This document shows positions 55,749-64,000 of a DNA stretch of 64,000 nucleotides, piece by piece; positions within the stretch are counted from its first letter, which is position 1, and every line of letters starts with the position of its first letter. Source of the stretch: Actinernus sp. WN-2022 (Eukaryota > Cnidaria > Anthozoa > Actiniaria > Actinernidae); the NCBI GenBank assembly GCA_030867875.1, contig JAOWCC010000019.1, forward strand, positions 29,904,966 through 29,968,965, written 5' to 3'. The position numbers and the translations under genes are program-made. A model generated the notes under the pieces. It was not told where the DNA came from. It saw nothing but the letters and a program-made list of their open reading frames with translations, and did no database searches.

Positions 55749-55958
55749 ATGGATAAAGAATTGATGAAAACAGCGACCGATGCTGCTATGATAACTGGAA
55801 TAGCTGCTGGTATTGGTTGGATCGTAAAAAAGGTTGCCAAGGAATCTATGCTTAGTGATCCTTCTATTTCTATCACAAATTACGTGAAGTGGACTGCAGT
55901 AATAGCTGGTAGCATATATGCAAAACAATATCTCGAGAAACAAAAGATCATACCATAA
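55749..55958 (+). CDS. Small membrane protein, 69 aa
   Basis: A hydrophobic helix at about 10-27 (DAAMITGIAAGIGWIVKK) and a second at about 48-58. Basic C-terminus. The stop overlaps the next ATG (TAATG), implying coupled expression. Probably the original downstream gene of the duplicated pair. Confidence 0.6.
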   Translation: MDKELMKTATDAAMITGIAAGIGWIVKKVAKESMLSDPSISITNYVKWTAVIAGSIYAKQYLEKQKIIP

Positions 55959-56398
55959 TGGTGACGGTAGCAGCTATTGGAATGTCTATTTTTGGAGCAG
56001 TTTTGAATGCAACGGCATTTACTGGTGGTGGAGTGCTTGCTAGGATGTTTGGTGGGAAAGATGAAACTGCTAATATAGAACGAAAGAGACATGATAGTGC
56101 AATGGAAAAATTCGATAAAGATAGGGAGGATTATATCGAAAAACGTAAAGAATTGTCTGATTGGGCGCATGAACAGGAAGTTGCTGAACGCGATTCTCGT
56201 AATAATCAACTTGATAGTAACCTAGATTTCATAAAATCCGATAAGTTACGTCAGGCACTGAAACGACTCAAAGCAATGAAAGAACCTCGTTTCTCTGACT
56301 ACTATCAACCATCTAACGCACAGAAAACTAGTGAGTTGATCTATGTTGGTGGTGGAATGCTAGTCGCTGGATACGCTATTAGTCGATATTCCTTTTAA
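55958..56398 (+). CDS. Conserved Polinton two-membrane-segment protein, 146 aa
   Basis: N-terminal hydrophobic GAVLNATAFTGGGVLARMF, a charged coiled-coil-like middle (RHDSAMEKFDKDREDYIEKR), then KEPRFSDYYQPSNAQKTSEL and a C-terminal membrane segment (LIYVGGGMLVAGYAISRY). From memory, the 'LNATAF..' and 'P.FSD.Y.PS.qQK..E' motifs recur in coral and fish Polintons. Function unknown; virion membrane or particle association is likely. An 18-bp stem-loop follows. Confidence 0.7.
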   Translation: MVTVAAIGMSIFGAVLNATAFTGGGVLARMFGGKDETANIERKRHDSAMEKFDKDREDYIEKRKELSDWAHEQEVAERDSRNNQLDSNLDFIKSDKLRQALKRLKAMKEPRFSDYYQPSNAQKTSELIYVGGGMLVAGYAISRYSF

Positions 56399-56426
56399 AA
56401 AACGAGAATTTTTACGATCGGCGAGA

Positions 56427-56475
56427 AAAAAAAGAATAAGAACTAGTTGGTTAGATAAGTTCTTATTCTTTTTTT
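56427..56475 (+). terminator. Stem-loop between the 146-aa gene and integrase
   Basis: An 18-bp perfect stem (56427-56444 with 56458-56475), 13-nt loop, A-tract on the left arm and T-tract on the right. Begins about 28 bp after the stop codon and ends 35 bp before the integrase ATG. Confidence 0.6.
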
Positions 56476-56509
56476 CTTCTTGTTGAAGGTTAGAATACGT
56501 AGATATATA

Positions 56510-57562
56510 ATGGATGCTAAACTTGCGAATATCTTCTATGGTCCTATGGGCTATTGGAAAGGTTATGCTGCAATTGGTAAGTTATCGGCGGCTGCAAAGG
56601 TATCGGAAGATGTAGCTAAGGGTTGGTTAGAGAAACAAGCCATGTGGCAAATATATCTATCACCACCACGCTATATTCCACGACCACATTGGACTGTATC
56701 GAAACCTAATGAAGTTCATCAAGCTGATTTGATATTTCTACCTCATGATAGACCTAGCCGTGGAAGGAAACTATATAAGTATGCTTTAGTGGTAATAGAT
56801 GTAGCTTCTAGATATAAAGAGGCTGAACCTTTAGCATCGAAAGATAGTGGTGAAGTGTCTGCAGCATTTGATCGGATCTACAAACGTAGTCCACTAGAAT
56901 GGCCAAAAACGTTGCAAGTTGATCCTGGTAGAGAATTCATGGGACGTATGTCTGAAACATTAGAACTACACGGTACGAAAGTTCAACGGGGTGAAGCCGG
57001 TCATCATAGGGCACAAAGTTTTGTCGAACGAGCAAATAGAACATTAGCTGAGAGATTGTTTGGATATCAATATGCACAAGAGATGGTACTAACTTCAGAA
57101 GGATCAGATGCGCGCAGTAGAGAATGGGTATTGCGGCTTCCTGAGGTTATCAAAGCCATGAATAGCGAGGTGACTCGACTTACTGGTAAAGAGCCTTCGA
57201 ATTCTGTAGAGGCGCATCAAGTCAACATCAAAACTCCTACGTATTCTCGAACTGTTGGATTGAGTGAAAAGCGACTACCATTCGACGTTTTAGTTCGATA
57301 TCTCTATGCGCCTGGAGAATTGGAAGGTGGAGCTAAACGAGCAACTGATCCTGTGTGGAGTTTACAGACGTGCGTTATTTCGCGTAGTGTGATATCTTCT
57401 GGACAGCCTGTGCTGTACTACCTTACTTTGCAAGAAGGGGAAGGCGCACCAAAGCGAGGATTCGTGCGCGAAGAGCTACAAGTCGTTCCACCAAATACTG
57501 AACTACCCCCCAAGGGAATTCTGTTCGTACCCAACCGGTCTAAGATAGCAACTCGTAAATAA
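56510..57562 (+). CDS. Retroviral-like (rve, DDE) integrase
   Basis: 350 residues from ATG 56510 (an upstream TTG at 56480 is not favoured; AGATATATA precedes the ATG). Catalytic triad D73 (HQADLIFL), D138 (LQVDPGREF) and E173 (SFVERANRT), spacing D-x64-D-x34-E, as in Polinton/retroviral integrases. Supporting motifs are LVVIDVASRYKEAEPL and the C-terminal NEVTRLTGKEPS-like helix. It would cut and insert the element. No N-terminal HHCC zinc finger or C-terminal chromodomain is visible. It overlaps the 3' end of PolB by 23 bp on the opposite strand. Confidence 0.92.
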   Translation: MDAKLANIFYGPMGYWKGYAAIGKLSAAAKVSEDVAKGWLEKQAMWQIYLSPPRYIPRPHWTVSKPNEVHQADLIFLPHDRPSRGRKLYKYALVVIDVASRYKEAEPLASKDSGEVSAAFDRIYKRSPLEWPKTLQVDPGREFMGRMSETLELHGTKVQRGEAGHHRAQSFVERANRTLAERLFGYQYAQEMVLTSEGSDARSREWVLRLPEVIKAMNSEVTRLTGKEPSNSVEAHQVNIKTPTYSRTVGLSEKRLPFDVLVRYLYAPGELEGGAKRATDPVWSLQTCVISRSVISSGQPVLYYLTLQEGEGAPKRGFVREELQVVPPNTELPPKGILFVPNRSKIATRK

Positions 57563-60500
57563 ACTCATCCATATCTAAGTCTTTGTGGCCATAGGCTAAT
57601 GTATCGATTCCATTACTATAGATCCAACGCTTAGAGTCGAATGGTGATAGAGAGATCTTATTCATATGAATACCATACATCCTGTGACCTTCACTTCGAA
57701 GCATATGCATTTCGTGGTGAAATACTTTCTTATCTTGTAAGCAATCTTTGTATTGTTCGTGACGAATACGATGTTTAACAACTGCCTTCTTGGTACCTTT
57801 GGCTTTCCTAATCTCGTCACCACCTACTTTCAAGATCGAGTATAGCTTCGATCGTAGTCCAACGTATTCAGCAATGGGAATACCTCCACATTCATCTTTC
57901 ATTTTACCAAGTACTTTCTTGTTGGATATGTCATACAGAGGATGATCCTTGCTGTAGTTGCTAGTATCGTATAGATGCTTATTGGTGGTAATGTCTGTAT
58001 AGACGTCTTCTGTTTCAATGTGAAGTAATAGACTATCAGTGTCAGTATATAGTAGATTACAACATTGCCCATACTGCCGCTTGAGATCGTTGTAGTAGAA
58101 GTCGTACATCAGATGTTTCGAGAGATCTAGAATCGACATTCCGACATATACTGGGCGGTTCAGTAGTAACTTACTTTTGTAATTGTGTACAGCGGCTAGA
58201 TCGTTATCGAAGATCGTGGATCGGGCATAACTAGGCTTATTCAAGAGACGTTGTAGTTTGATTCCTTCTGAAGATCGCACTAGTTTGACATCTACACGTT
58301 TTCGTAGATTTTCCATTGTCTTACCAAATACGCTATTGTTCATTAGTTTGTAGAGATCCTGCTCGAAAGGGCTATTCGCTTGTTTTCGTAGTTCTGTATT
58401 CATTCTTATGTATGGCTCCATCCATGGCGATTGGTTGAATCGTAGTGCTCTGTGAATCTTCGTTAAACGCATTCCGAGAGATAGATACAGTTGTAGATTG
58501 CGGTAGTGGAGCACATATCGTTCTTTATCGTATAGGTTAGGTACGAGCTTTTCCACTTTCAAAGATCCGTTGCCTTTGTATAGTTTCTCAAATAAATCGA
58601 TTTGATAATTCGATAGCCAACCTTTATTTACTTGTATTCTCTCGGGAGCTAGTGGATAGTCGTTGTGTAAGTCGTGGAGCTTTCGTGGATACTCAAGGTC
58701 GACTTCGAGGATGTATCCTACATCGGAATCGATTTCGTGTTGGGTAATTCGTTCTTCCGTTGGTGTACACCACTCAAATCCTCCCGTTGGTAGATATTGG
58801 CTCATGGCCCAACCATATAGATTGTTGGCGTCGAGGTATATTATATGGCTATTTGGCTTATCTGGATCGAAGTCGGGTACGTTGGGGTTGTTCGCTTTAG
58901 CATAACGATGAGATACCATAGATATTCCGCCACGTAGACCTTTCTCGACGAATAGATGCATGTCATAGTCGGTTAATAATTCAAGTTCTACTCCGGTCTT
59001 CTTTAACAACGCATCCCACGAAAGTCCTGGACTCGTATAATAATGAGCTGGATCCAATCCATAGTTTTGCATACATGTCGCGCGGAAGTTCTCGAACACA
59101 TCTGCTAGAAGAAGTACATCCGTTCGTAGGTAAAGGTCGTGGTAGTCTCCTAACGTTTTACAACTGAATGCCTCCCAAACTTTTAGTGCGTGTTCGTAGT
59201 CCTTGTCGGAGATGTCCTCTAGAGTTAGTTTACTATAGAATGCGTCTTTTGGTGGAAGAGAATTCTCTGTAAATCTATCCCAAGAATCCATGTACTCATA
59301 CGGATAAACTCCTTTGCGTAGCAGCAACTTGGTTTTCTCTTGGCTCGATGTACATTTCATAGTTTGTAGGAACGTATCTGGTGATGAACTCGCTACCAAT
59401 TTATTGAGGGATGAAAGTAGGAATTGCGCGCTGTCGATGAACCGTAGGTTGCCGAGTGAGAATGAAATGTATTTCTCCATATTGTTTGGAATACAAGAGA
59501 TCTTACCTGACGTCTTAGATATGGATTGCATCAATAGGTGAGAATCGTAGCCACGCAAATTGTGGAATACGACTGGGATAGTAGGAAAGATACGTAATTT
59601 GAGATTACATGCTTTGTGTGCGGCACCTCGAAACTCTCCTGTGATGTGGCAATGGTCGCGTACTCTATCTTTACCAAGAGGTTTCTGGCAGATATGACAA
59701 AGAATTGCTCTATTATAATCTCTCATGCTTTTTGGTGGCATATGTAGTGGTTTGGCAACTTGAGCTTTTATCTTCGCTTCTTCTTCTTGTACACATCGTA
59801 GAAAGCACTCGATAGTATCCTTACCTCGATATAATACATATGGTTCGCTATGACCATCAGAACGTACGACTACGTAACAAAATCCACATGGAATATGTTC
59901 TTCTGTTTTAAATGTGTTCTTCGTGGGATCTTGTACTTCTATCTTAGTAGTTAAGGCCTCAAGATCTGCGTAGATAACGTAGGGAACTTTGAGCTGCTTG
60001 TGAACGTTCTGAAATGAGACTTTGTTATTCTCATCGGTGGGCATTTCGATTCGAATGGCTCGATCGTTAATTCCGTTACATTCTGGGATGTGCTTCGCAA
60101 GAAGAGCTTCATTGGAATATCCATGTAGGCACCGTTCGCAGAAGTGCTTCCTATGTTCATATTTTGTCTGATCGAATAGAAGGCGGTTGAAGTTCTTGAT
60201 AAAGCAATAATGTTGTATACCGCTCTCTGGGCACTCTATAAGCAAGGTGTTAACGCGCTTCGAGAAAGTCTCCTTCGAGATGTGGTGCACAATCAAACAC
60301 TTATCCTTAAAATCCCAACCATATACATTGATAGAGATTTCGTTCTGCTTCTCGAAGCGTGGTATTTGTGAGATTGGCGTTGACGATTCTTCCACCCCAT
60401 CGAATCCAAAACCATCGTCTTCTGGGTATTTCGATGTCCTCTGTGGATCTTTCGCAACTGGAAACTTCGCGGCGCGCATCGTCCAACGAAAACAGCGGTT

Positions 60501-60998
60501 GTCGGAGTTTTTCACATTGATTACGGCTTTCTTATTCGCGATTTCTTTAGGTAGTGGTAAGTATGAACCTCCGCGTAGTGGTTGATATTTAGCAATGTTC
60601 ACCCATAGAATGTTGACTTTATCTATGACCCAGTTCGATCCTCTACTGATCCACTTCTCGATGTAGTTATAAATCTGAGCATGTTCTTCTACTATTACTC
60701 CGCGGGTATCGGAACTGTTGGCCAGAACTTTTTGTGAACTACCAAATGTGGCTATCTCATATACCGGGCCCTCGGGTTTATCGAGACGGAGAGTTATATT
60801 CAAAGCTAGCTGAACCTTAATGTTATTTAAGTCTTGTAGCTCTTCATCGGTCTTTTCGATAGTCTGCTTTCGCACGCCGGATAGGAAAGCGGCTGGGTCC
60901 GCTCCTAGAGGATTGCTATCTGGAATGTCCATCTTCCATCCTCGTAAATAGCCCTTAATGCCAGGCACTTGGACGAACGTTAGTGTATGATCGGCCAT
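57540..60998 (-). CDS. Protein-primed family B DNA polymerase
   Basis: 1,152 residues. The N-terminal region includes a C2HC finger (CERCLHGY..HIPEC, about 287-307). Exonuclease motifs: Exo I VIYADLEAL (D345), Exo II VVFHNLRGYDSHLL, Exo III YLRTDVLLLADV. An inserted Cys/His unit (CHICQ, C434.., DHCHITGEFRGAAHKACN) is of the endonuclease VII type. Polymerase motifs: A YLDANNLYGWAM (D723), B KLMNNSVFGKTMEN, C YTDTDS (984-989). Motif order is canonical for Polinton PolB; protein-priming from linear ends is known for the family. ATATATAATG context at the start. All key residues are present, so activity is plausible. Confidence 0.95.
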   Translation of the reverse strand: MADHTLTFVQVPGIKGYLRGWKMDIPDSNPLGADPAAFLSGVRKQTIEKTDEELQDLNNIKVQLALNITLRLDKPEGPVYEIATFGSSQKVLANSSDTRGVIVEEHAQIYNYIEKWISRGSNWVIDKVNILWVNIAKYQPLRGGSYLPLPKEIANKKAVINVKNSDNRCFRWTMRAAKFPVAKDPQRTSKYPEDDGFGFDGVEESSTPISQIPRFEKQNEISINVYGWDFKDKCLIVHHISKETFSKRVNTLLIECPESGIQHYCFIKNFNRLLFDQTKYEHRKHFCERCLHGYSNEALLAKHIPECNGINDRAIRIEMPTDENNKVSFQNVHKQLKVPYVIYADLEALTTKIEVQDPTKNTFKTEEHIPCGFCYVVVRSDGHSEPYVLYRGKDTIECFLRCVQEEEAKIKAQVAKPLHMPPKSMRDYNRAILCHICQKPLGKDRVRDHCHITGEFRGAAHKACNLKLRIFPTIPVVFHNLRGYDSHLLMQSISKTSGKISCIPNNMEKYISFSLGNLRFIDSAQFLLSSLNKLVASSSPDTFLQTMKCTSSQEKTKLLLRKGVYPYEYMDSWDRFTENSLPPKDAFYSKLTLEDISDKDYEHALKVWEAFSCKTLGDYHDLYLRTDVLLLADVFENFRATCMQNYGLDPAHYYTSPGLSWDALLKKTGVELELLTDYDMHLFVEKGLRGGISMVSHRYAKANNPNVPDFDPDKPNSHIIYLDANNLYGWAMSQYLPTGGFEWCTPTEERITQHEIDSDVGYILEVDLEYPRKLHDLHNDYPLAPERIQVNKGWLSNYQIDLFEKLYKGNGSLKVEKLVPNLYDKERYVLHYRNLQLYLSLGMRLTKIHRALRFNQSPWMEPYIRMNTELRKQANSPFEQDLYKLMNNSVFGKTMENLRKRVDVKLVRSSEGIKLQRLLNKPSYARSTIFDNDLAAVHNYKSKLLLNRPVYVGMSILDLSKHLMYDFYYNDLKRQYGQCCNLLYTDTDSLLLHIETEDVYTDITTNKHLYDTSNYSKDHPLYDISNKKVLGKMKDECGGIPIAEYVGLRSKLYSILKVGGDEIRKAKGTKKAVVKHRIRHEQYKDCLQDKKVFHHEMHMLRSEGHRMYGIHMNKISLSPFDSKRWIYSNGIDTLAYGHKDLDMDEFIYELLS

Positions 60999-61231
60999 TA
61001 TATATTGTATTATCCTTCCTCTAATAGAGCTTCAAGTGCGTTGAGGTGGACTATGTACTATAGTAGTAAATAATGATTATGATAGTATATGTTATAATAC
61101 CTAGTAGCAACACTCCTCTAATAGGGTGTTAGAATGTACTAATTCGTTATAAACCAAATGTTCGAATAAATGTTAATGTATGCTTAGCCCTGATATAATA
61201 CCTTATGATTACGTTCCTTCAATGTATAATT
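60999..61231. other. Right-end non-coding region of the Polinton
   Basis: AT-rich. TATATTGTATT lies immediately upstream of PolB (on its strand). Three copies of a (T)CCTCTAATAG motif (near 61018, 61113 and in between degenerate) suggest regulatory repeats. Confidence 0.45.
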
Positions 61232-61430
61232 TATAGTAGTATATAAACTAGCGGGTTCTGGCGCAGCTTGAACGTTTTATTGTTGCAATCCTTGTTCGAT
61301 GACTCCTGAACCGCAGCGAATTGTTCGAATGCTGAAGTAGAACAATTCGCTGCGGTTCTGGAGTTATCGAGCAAGGATTGCAACAATAAAACGTTCAAGC
61401 TGCGCCAGAACCGCTAGTTTATATACTACT
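61232..61430 (-). repeat. Right terminal inverted repeat, itself a palindrome
   Basis: Exact complement of 44806-45004 except one base. Hairpin arms 61235-61326 and 61340-61430 around a 13-nt loop (GAATGCTGAAGTA). Target duplication ATCAG follows at 61431-61435. Confidence 0.95.
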
Positions 61431-61627
61431 ATCAGTGTGATTCCTAATTGGCTGAGTGCGAGATTGAAATCATTTCAAAATTTGGAAAATCCTGAGCAGG
61501 CAAGGTGAAAAAGTCTTGCCTGCTGAGCAACCAATCAGATTGCAGCATTTAGAGTCATCTTGGGACGGTCACCGAGCTGCCATATAATTAATGGCCATAT
61601 ATGGGCATATTTTGAGGATCATCAACC

Positions 61628-61866
61628 GTTTACACAGGCAATTTTTTTTGCAATTTCCACTGCAATTTTGTACGCCAGCAAAGTTGCACTTTCAAATCGC
61701 GCATGTAAACTAGCGGCGATTTTGATGCAATTTTTGTTGTCAACAAATCGCACTGGCTTCGAGCATGTTCGAAACTTGATGCAACTCGATGCAAATTTGC
61801 GGTGAGAAAAATTGCAGTGGGGTGCGACAAAAATTGCATCAAAAATCGCCTGTGTAAACGGGCCTT
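61628..61866. mobile_element. MITE with GTTTACACAGGC ends
   Basis: CCGTTTACACAGGCAATTTTT and its inverted copy (ATCGCCTGTGTAAACGG) bound a 240-bp AT-rich unit with many GATGCAATTTTT repeats. hAT-like by end sequence only. No coding content. Confidence 0.6.
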
Positions 61867-62559
61867 TAGATTCACCAATGCTGGAGAAAAGGTTTCAATG
61901 AGATTAAATGTGCTTTGTGTAAGGCGAAAGAAACAGACAGTTCTTCCTTTGCAAATAAAAAAGGAGCAATAATTCAAAATACCCCAATTAGCATGTGCTA
62001 AACTTCTAGCCAAGCAGTGGTTCAATCCCACCTGTACCAGGGGTTATAGTTGCAAATATACTCGACAACAAGAAACAATTACAGTTCTATGCATACTGTA
62101 AGTCCCATGACATCACAGACAGGCACAGTTATTTACCTATAAATTGAAGGAATACTCTAAGAATCTGGTAAGAACTCATGTGGGTATTAATCTTCCTGGC
62201 TGAGAGTAGATGTGATATTACCATGGCAACAAGGAAGCTGCTGAAAGCACCATGGCCCTATGGGAAAAACAGATTTTAGTGTGTTCTTGAGGTACATGTA
62301 CATCACTGAATAAGACGTTTACACTTTTTCAAAACAGCTAATATGTATTTAGAATCAAACAGTCTATGTATTTGAAAAACAACCATATAAATTGTTGATT
62401 CTCCCCAAAAGGAATTAATTAATTAATTAATTAATTAAGCCAATCACCCATCACTTAATTAATTAATAACTAAAAGTAATTATTTTTTATTCAATATCCC
62501 TGTTCACTGCATGGACATAATTACATGCATTAATTAGCCAATAGGCCTTTATTTTTAAT

Positions 62560-62699
62560 ATGCATGATTATATCACGCTTTTGTGATCACCACCAAGCCT
62601 CACTTTGGCTAGCCTTCTAGGTGGTGGTGGTGGTGGGGGGGGAGGGTGGGAGGACATTCCTCTCAACACCAAAGTGAGGCTTGGTGGTGATATCATGCA
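62560..62699. repeat. Hairpin with G-rich loop
   Basis: ATCACCACCAAGCCTCACTTTGG is inverted at 62670-62692; the loop carries (GGT)n and a G-tract with four or more G-runs (62622-62655), so a G-quadruplex is possible. Confidence 0.6.
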
Positions 62700-62707
62700 T
62701 AAGGCCT

Positions 62708-62856
62708 ATTCACTCTTTTCACATGGTGGCAATCTTGGATTCAAAGTTGCTAAATTAGCCTCACACTGAGGGATATCAGAACGAGTTTAGCCTAGCAAAA
62801 AGAAAGAATTACCTCACTTTGAATCCAAGATGGCCACCAGGTGAAAAGAGTGAATT
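62708..62856. mobile_element. Fold-back MITE related to 3085-3745
   Basis: TTCACTCTTTTCAC..GGTGGC and ATCTTGGATTCAAAG are inverted at 62817-62855; the interior shares GATATCAGAACGAGTTTAGCC with the repeats at about 3160. Confidence 0.65.
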
Positions 62857-62869
62857 GCGACCCTTCACG

Positions 62870-63283
62870 CAAATTTGCGTTGGATCGCATAACAACGTTC
62901 GCATTGTCAATGTGTTGTCAACAAAGCATTCCCAACGTTTCACAACACTCATCCCTCACAGTTTCCCTTTTGCAAACTTGATAATTTCAGAAATCTCATT
63001 AATGCTTTAATTGTCACAATGACGAGCGAAAAAAGAACGAATAAGATTTTTTTAGACTGATGCGATTTGTCTAATATAATTTTCTGTTTAGAGTGCGGAA
63101 AAGCCAGACCAGCCTGCACATTTTCTTCCCTCACTGCTATTAGAAAGACGTTAGTCAACAGTACACTTACTCAATGTTTTTGAATGAAATGATTTAACAA
63201 CTGCATGGCAACATGAGTTAACGTTTTGAGTCACTTGACTTAAAGCTTCTATTTACGCATCCTGCTTTTTATTACGATTATCA
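62870..63283. other. Intergenic or intronic spacer, no gene recognised
   Basis: Contains scattered CAACGTT..GCATT motifs shared with 63540-63700, so the SINE may have inserted into a diverged repeat. No exon of NOL6 was recognised between 61.4 and 64 kb. Confidence 0.35.
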
Positions 63284-63527
63284 AGCAGGGGTGGCGCAGT
63301 GGTTAAGCGCTTCGCCTCTCACCTCTGTGGCCCAGGTTCGATTCCCGGACGCGGCGCCATATGTGAGTTGAGTTTGTTGGTAATTCTCGCCCTTGCTCCG
63401 AGGGTTTTTCTCCGGGTTCTCCGGTTTTCCTCCCTCCACAAAAACCAACATGCTAAATTCCAATTTGATCTGTGGATTAGCCGGGACTTGGCTTTGATCA
63501 GTCCCCATGGTTGTTTCAGGTCTCGTT
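63284..63527 (+). mobile_element. tRNA-derived SINE, plus strand
   Basis: Head: A-box TGGCGCAGTGGTTAAGCG and B-box GGTTCGATTCCC. Body GAGGGTTTTTCTCCGGG and CCGGTTTTCCTCCCTCCAC as in the copy at 2650-2878, then a tail with GATCAGTCCCCATGG. The minus-strand open frame here is a SINE artefact. Confidence 0.82.
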
Positions 63528-64000
63528 AGAAATTCAAAAATTCAAGCAATTGACAACGTTTTACAATGCATTCAGCAAGATCAGCAACGGTTTGGAAATA
63601 GTTCGAAAGGTAGAAGCGTTGTAATGCATTCCGGCATTGACAACGTTTGCTAGTGCATTGGAAATGGTCTACAACGCATTCTCAACGTTCCAAAATGCGT
63701 CGAAACTGAAAATTGAATGGGTTTTCACGTTAAGGGTCACACCTGTATAGTTACAAAAATGTACCTATATAGGCAAGCCTATAAGCGGAGCTCCCAATTA
63801 ACTAGATGGAATCACTGCCTAGATGGAATTTGATGGAGACTAGGCGAATTGGATGGGCAAAACAAAGATAAAACACAAAAATAACTGGTAGCGCCTGGTT
63901 TCAACAGTGCATGTGCAGCTGGTGCAGTACTTTATCAGGCATGTTGCTCGTCGTGCATCGGGGTTCAGGCATGAGGGAAACAGGAACTCATGCAATTTTT

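Larger units (their letters stand above)
55241..55919 (+). repeat. 340-bp tandem duplication creating a chimeric gene
   Basis: 55241-55580 and 55581-55919 are about 93% identical by eye. Each unit contains the C-terminal half of the 117-aa gene, the intergenic TATATACTATATATTAGG promoter and the N-terminal half of the 69-aa gene. The join makes the 101-aa frame in between. Confidence 0.93.
44806..61430. mobile_element. Complete Polinton/Maverick (adintovirus-like) element, 16.6 kb
   Basis: 199-bp terminal inverted repeats (one mismatch) and a 5-bp target duplication ATCAG (44801-44805, 61431-61435) bound the element. It carries PolB, integrase, packaging ATPase, major and minor capsid-type genes and about a dozen further genes, all open. 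Families of this kind usually make a 6-bp duplication; I see only 5. No adenovirus-type (Ulp1-like) protease was recognised. Near-identical ends and intact frames mean a recent insertion that could still be functional. Confidence 0.93.

Noticed and set aside
56480..56509. N-terminal extension of integrase
   Set aside because: TTG start, upstream of the AGATATATA motif; ATG 56510 is preferred.
44806..61430. Contaminating free virus or bacterial contig
   Set aside because: The element is bounded by a target duplication inside host DNA with NOL6 exons and host repeats on the left flank.
63284..63360. tRNA gene on the plus strand
   Set aside because: A- and B-boxes are present but the cloverleaf is not complete, and the head is followed by the same non-tRNA body as at 2650-2878, so it is a SINE.

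Overview
This window is most likely genomic DNA of an anthozoan cnidarian, probably a stony coral. Protein-coding exons are small and separated by long AT-rich introns with GT..AG borders. A rhodopsin-like receptor family of the kind expanded in corals, a tRNA-derived SINE, CR1/L2-like LINE remnants, many fold-back MITEs and a Polinton/Maverick are interspersed. The species is an inference; the eukaryotic, animal character is clear.

Layout. (1) The host gene NOL6 (nucleolar protein 6 / Nrap, Utp22-type) runs on the minus strand. I could reconstruct eight exons with agreeing splice phases from 43810 down to 769 (43746-43810, 42112-42213, 39545-39660, 37963-38140, 36024-36143, 6861-7009, 4198-4477, 769-912). 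Nearly everything else below 44 kb sits in its introns. (2) The 29-kb intron 7010-36023 holds a tandem array of class A GPCR genes on the plus strand: copy 1 intact at 12146-13153, copy 2 dead at 17597-18571, copy 3 intact at 19357-20364, plus a leftover flank of an older unit at about 11385-11620. A decayed LINE (14097-16940) lies between copies 1 and 2. (3) The same intron holds a complete 7.18-kb DNA transposon (21680-28860) with about 700-bp terminal inverted repeats, a 5-bp target duplication and one four-exon gene. Its predicted protein has two Cys/His fingers, a PIN/FEN-like acidic motif and a CXC (tesmin/TSO1-like) tail; I cannot assign it to a known transposon superfamily. (4) Non-autonomous elements, hairpins and satellites are scattered through the introns.

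(5) From 44806 to 61430 lies an intact-looking 16,625-bp Polinton/Maverick provirus (adintovirus-like) with 199-bp terminal inverted repeats and a 5-bp target duplication ATCAG. It encodes protein-primed DNA polymerase B, an rve integrase, an A32-like packaging ATPase, a double-jelly-roll-type major capsid protein, a jelly-roll-type minor capsid protein, several conserved virion/membrane proteins, a TFIIB-like transcription factor, an F-box/ankyrin protein, a Cys-rich protein and a 41-residue membrane protein. I found no adenovirus-type protease gene. Each terminal repeat is itself a near-perfect palindrome that can fold into a hairpin with a 13-nt loop, and the arm mismatches are the same in both termini. 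TATATA-type motifs sit just upstream of most element genes, and strong stem-loops follow several of them. Together this suggests a self-contained virus-like replication and transcription programme with hairpin-type telomeres.

How the parts work together: NOL6 is a host housekeeping gene whose introns host the receptors and selfish DNA. In the Polinton, PolB and integrase would copy and insert the element, MCP, minor capsid protein and ATPase would build and fill a particle, the TFIIB-like factor could read the element's promoters, and the F-box/ankyrin protein could redirect a host SCF ubiquitin ligase. Those last two roles are inferences.
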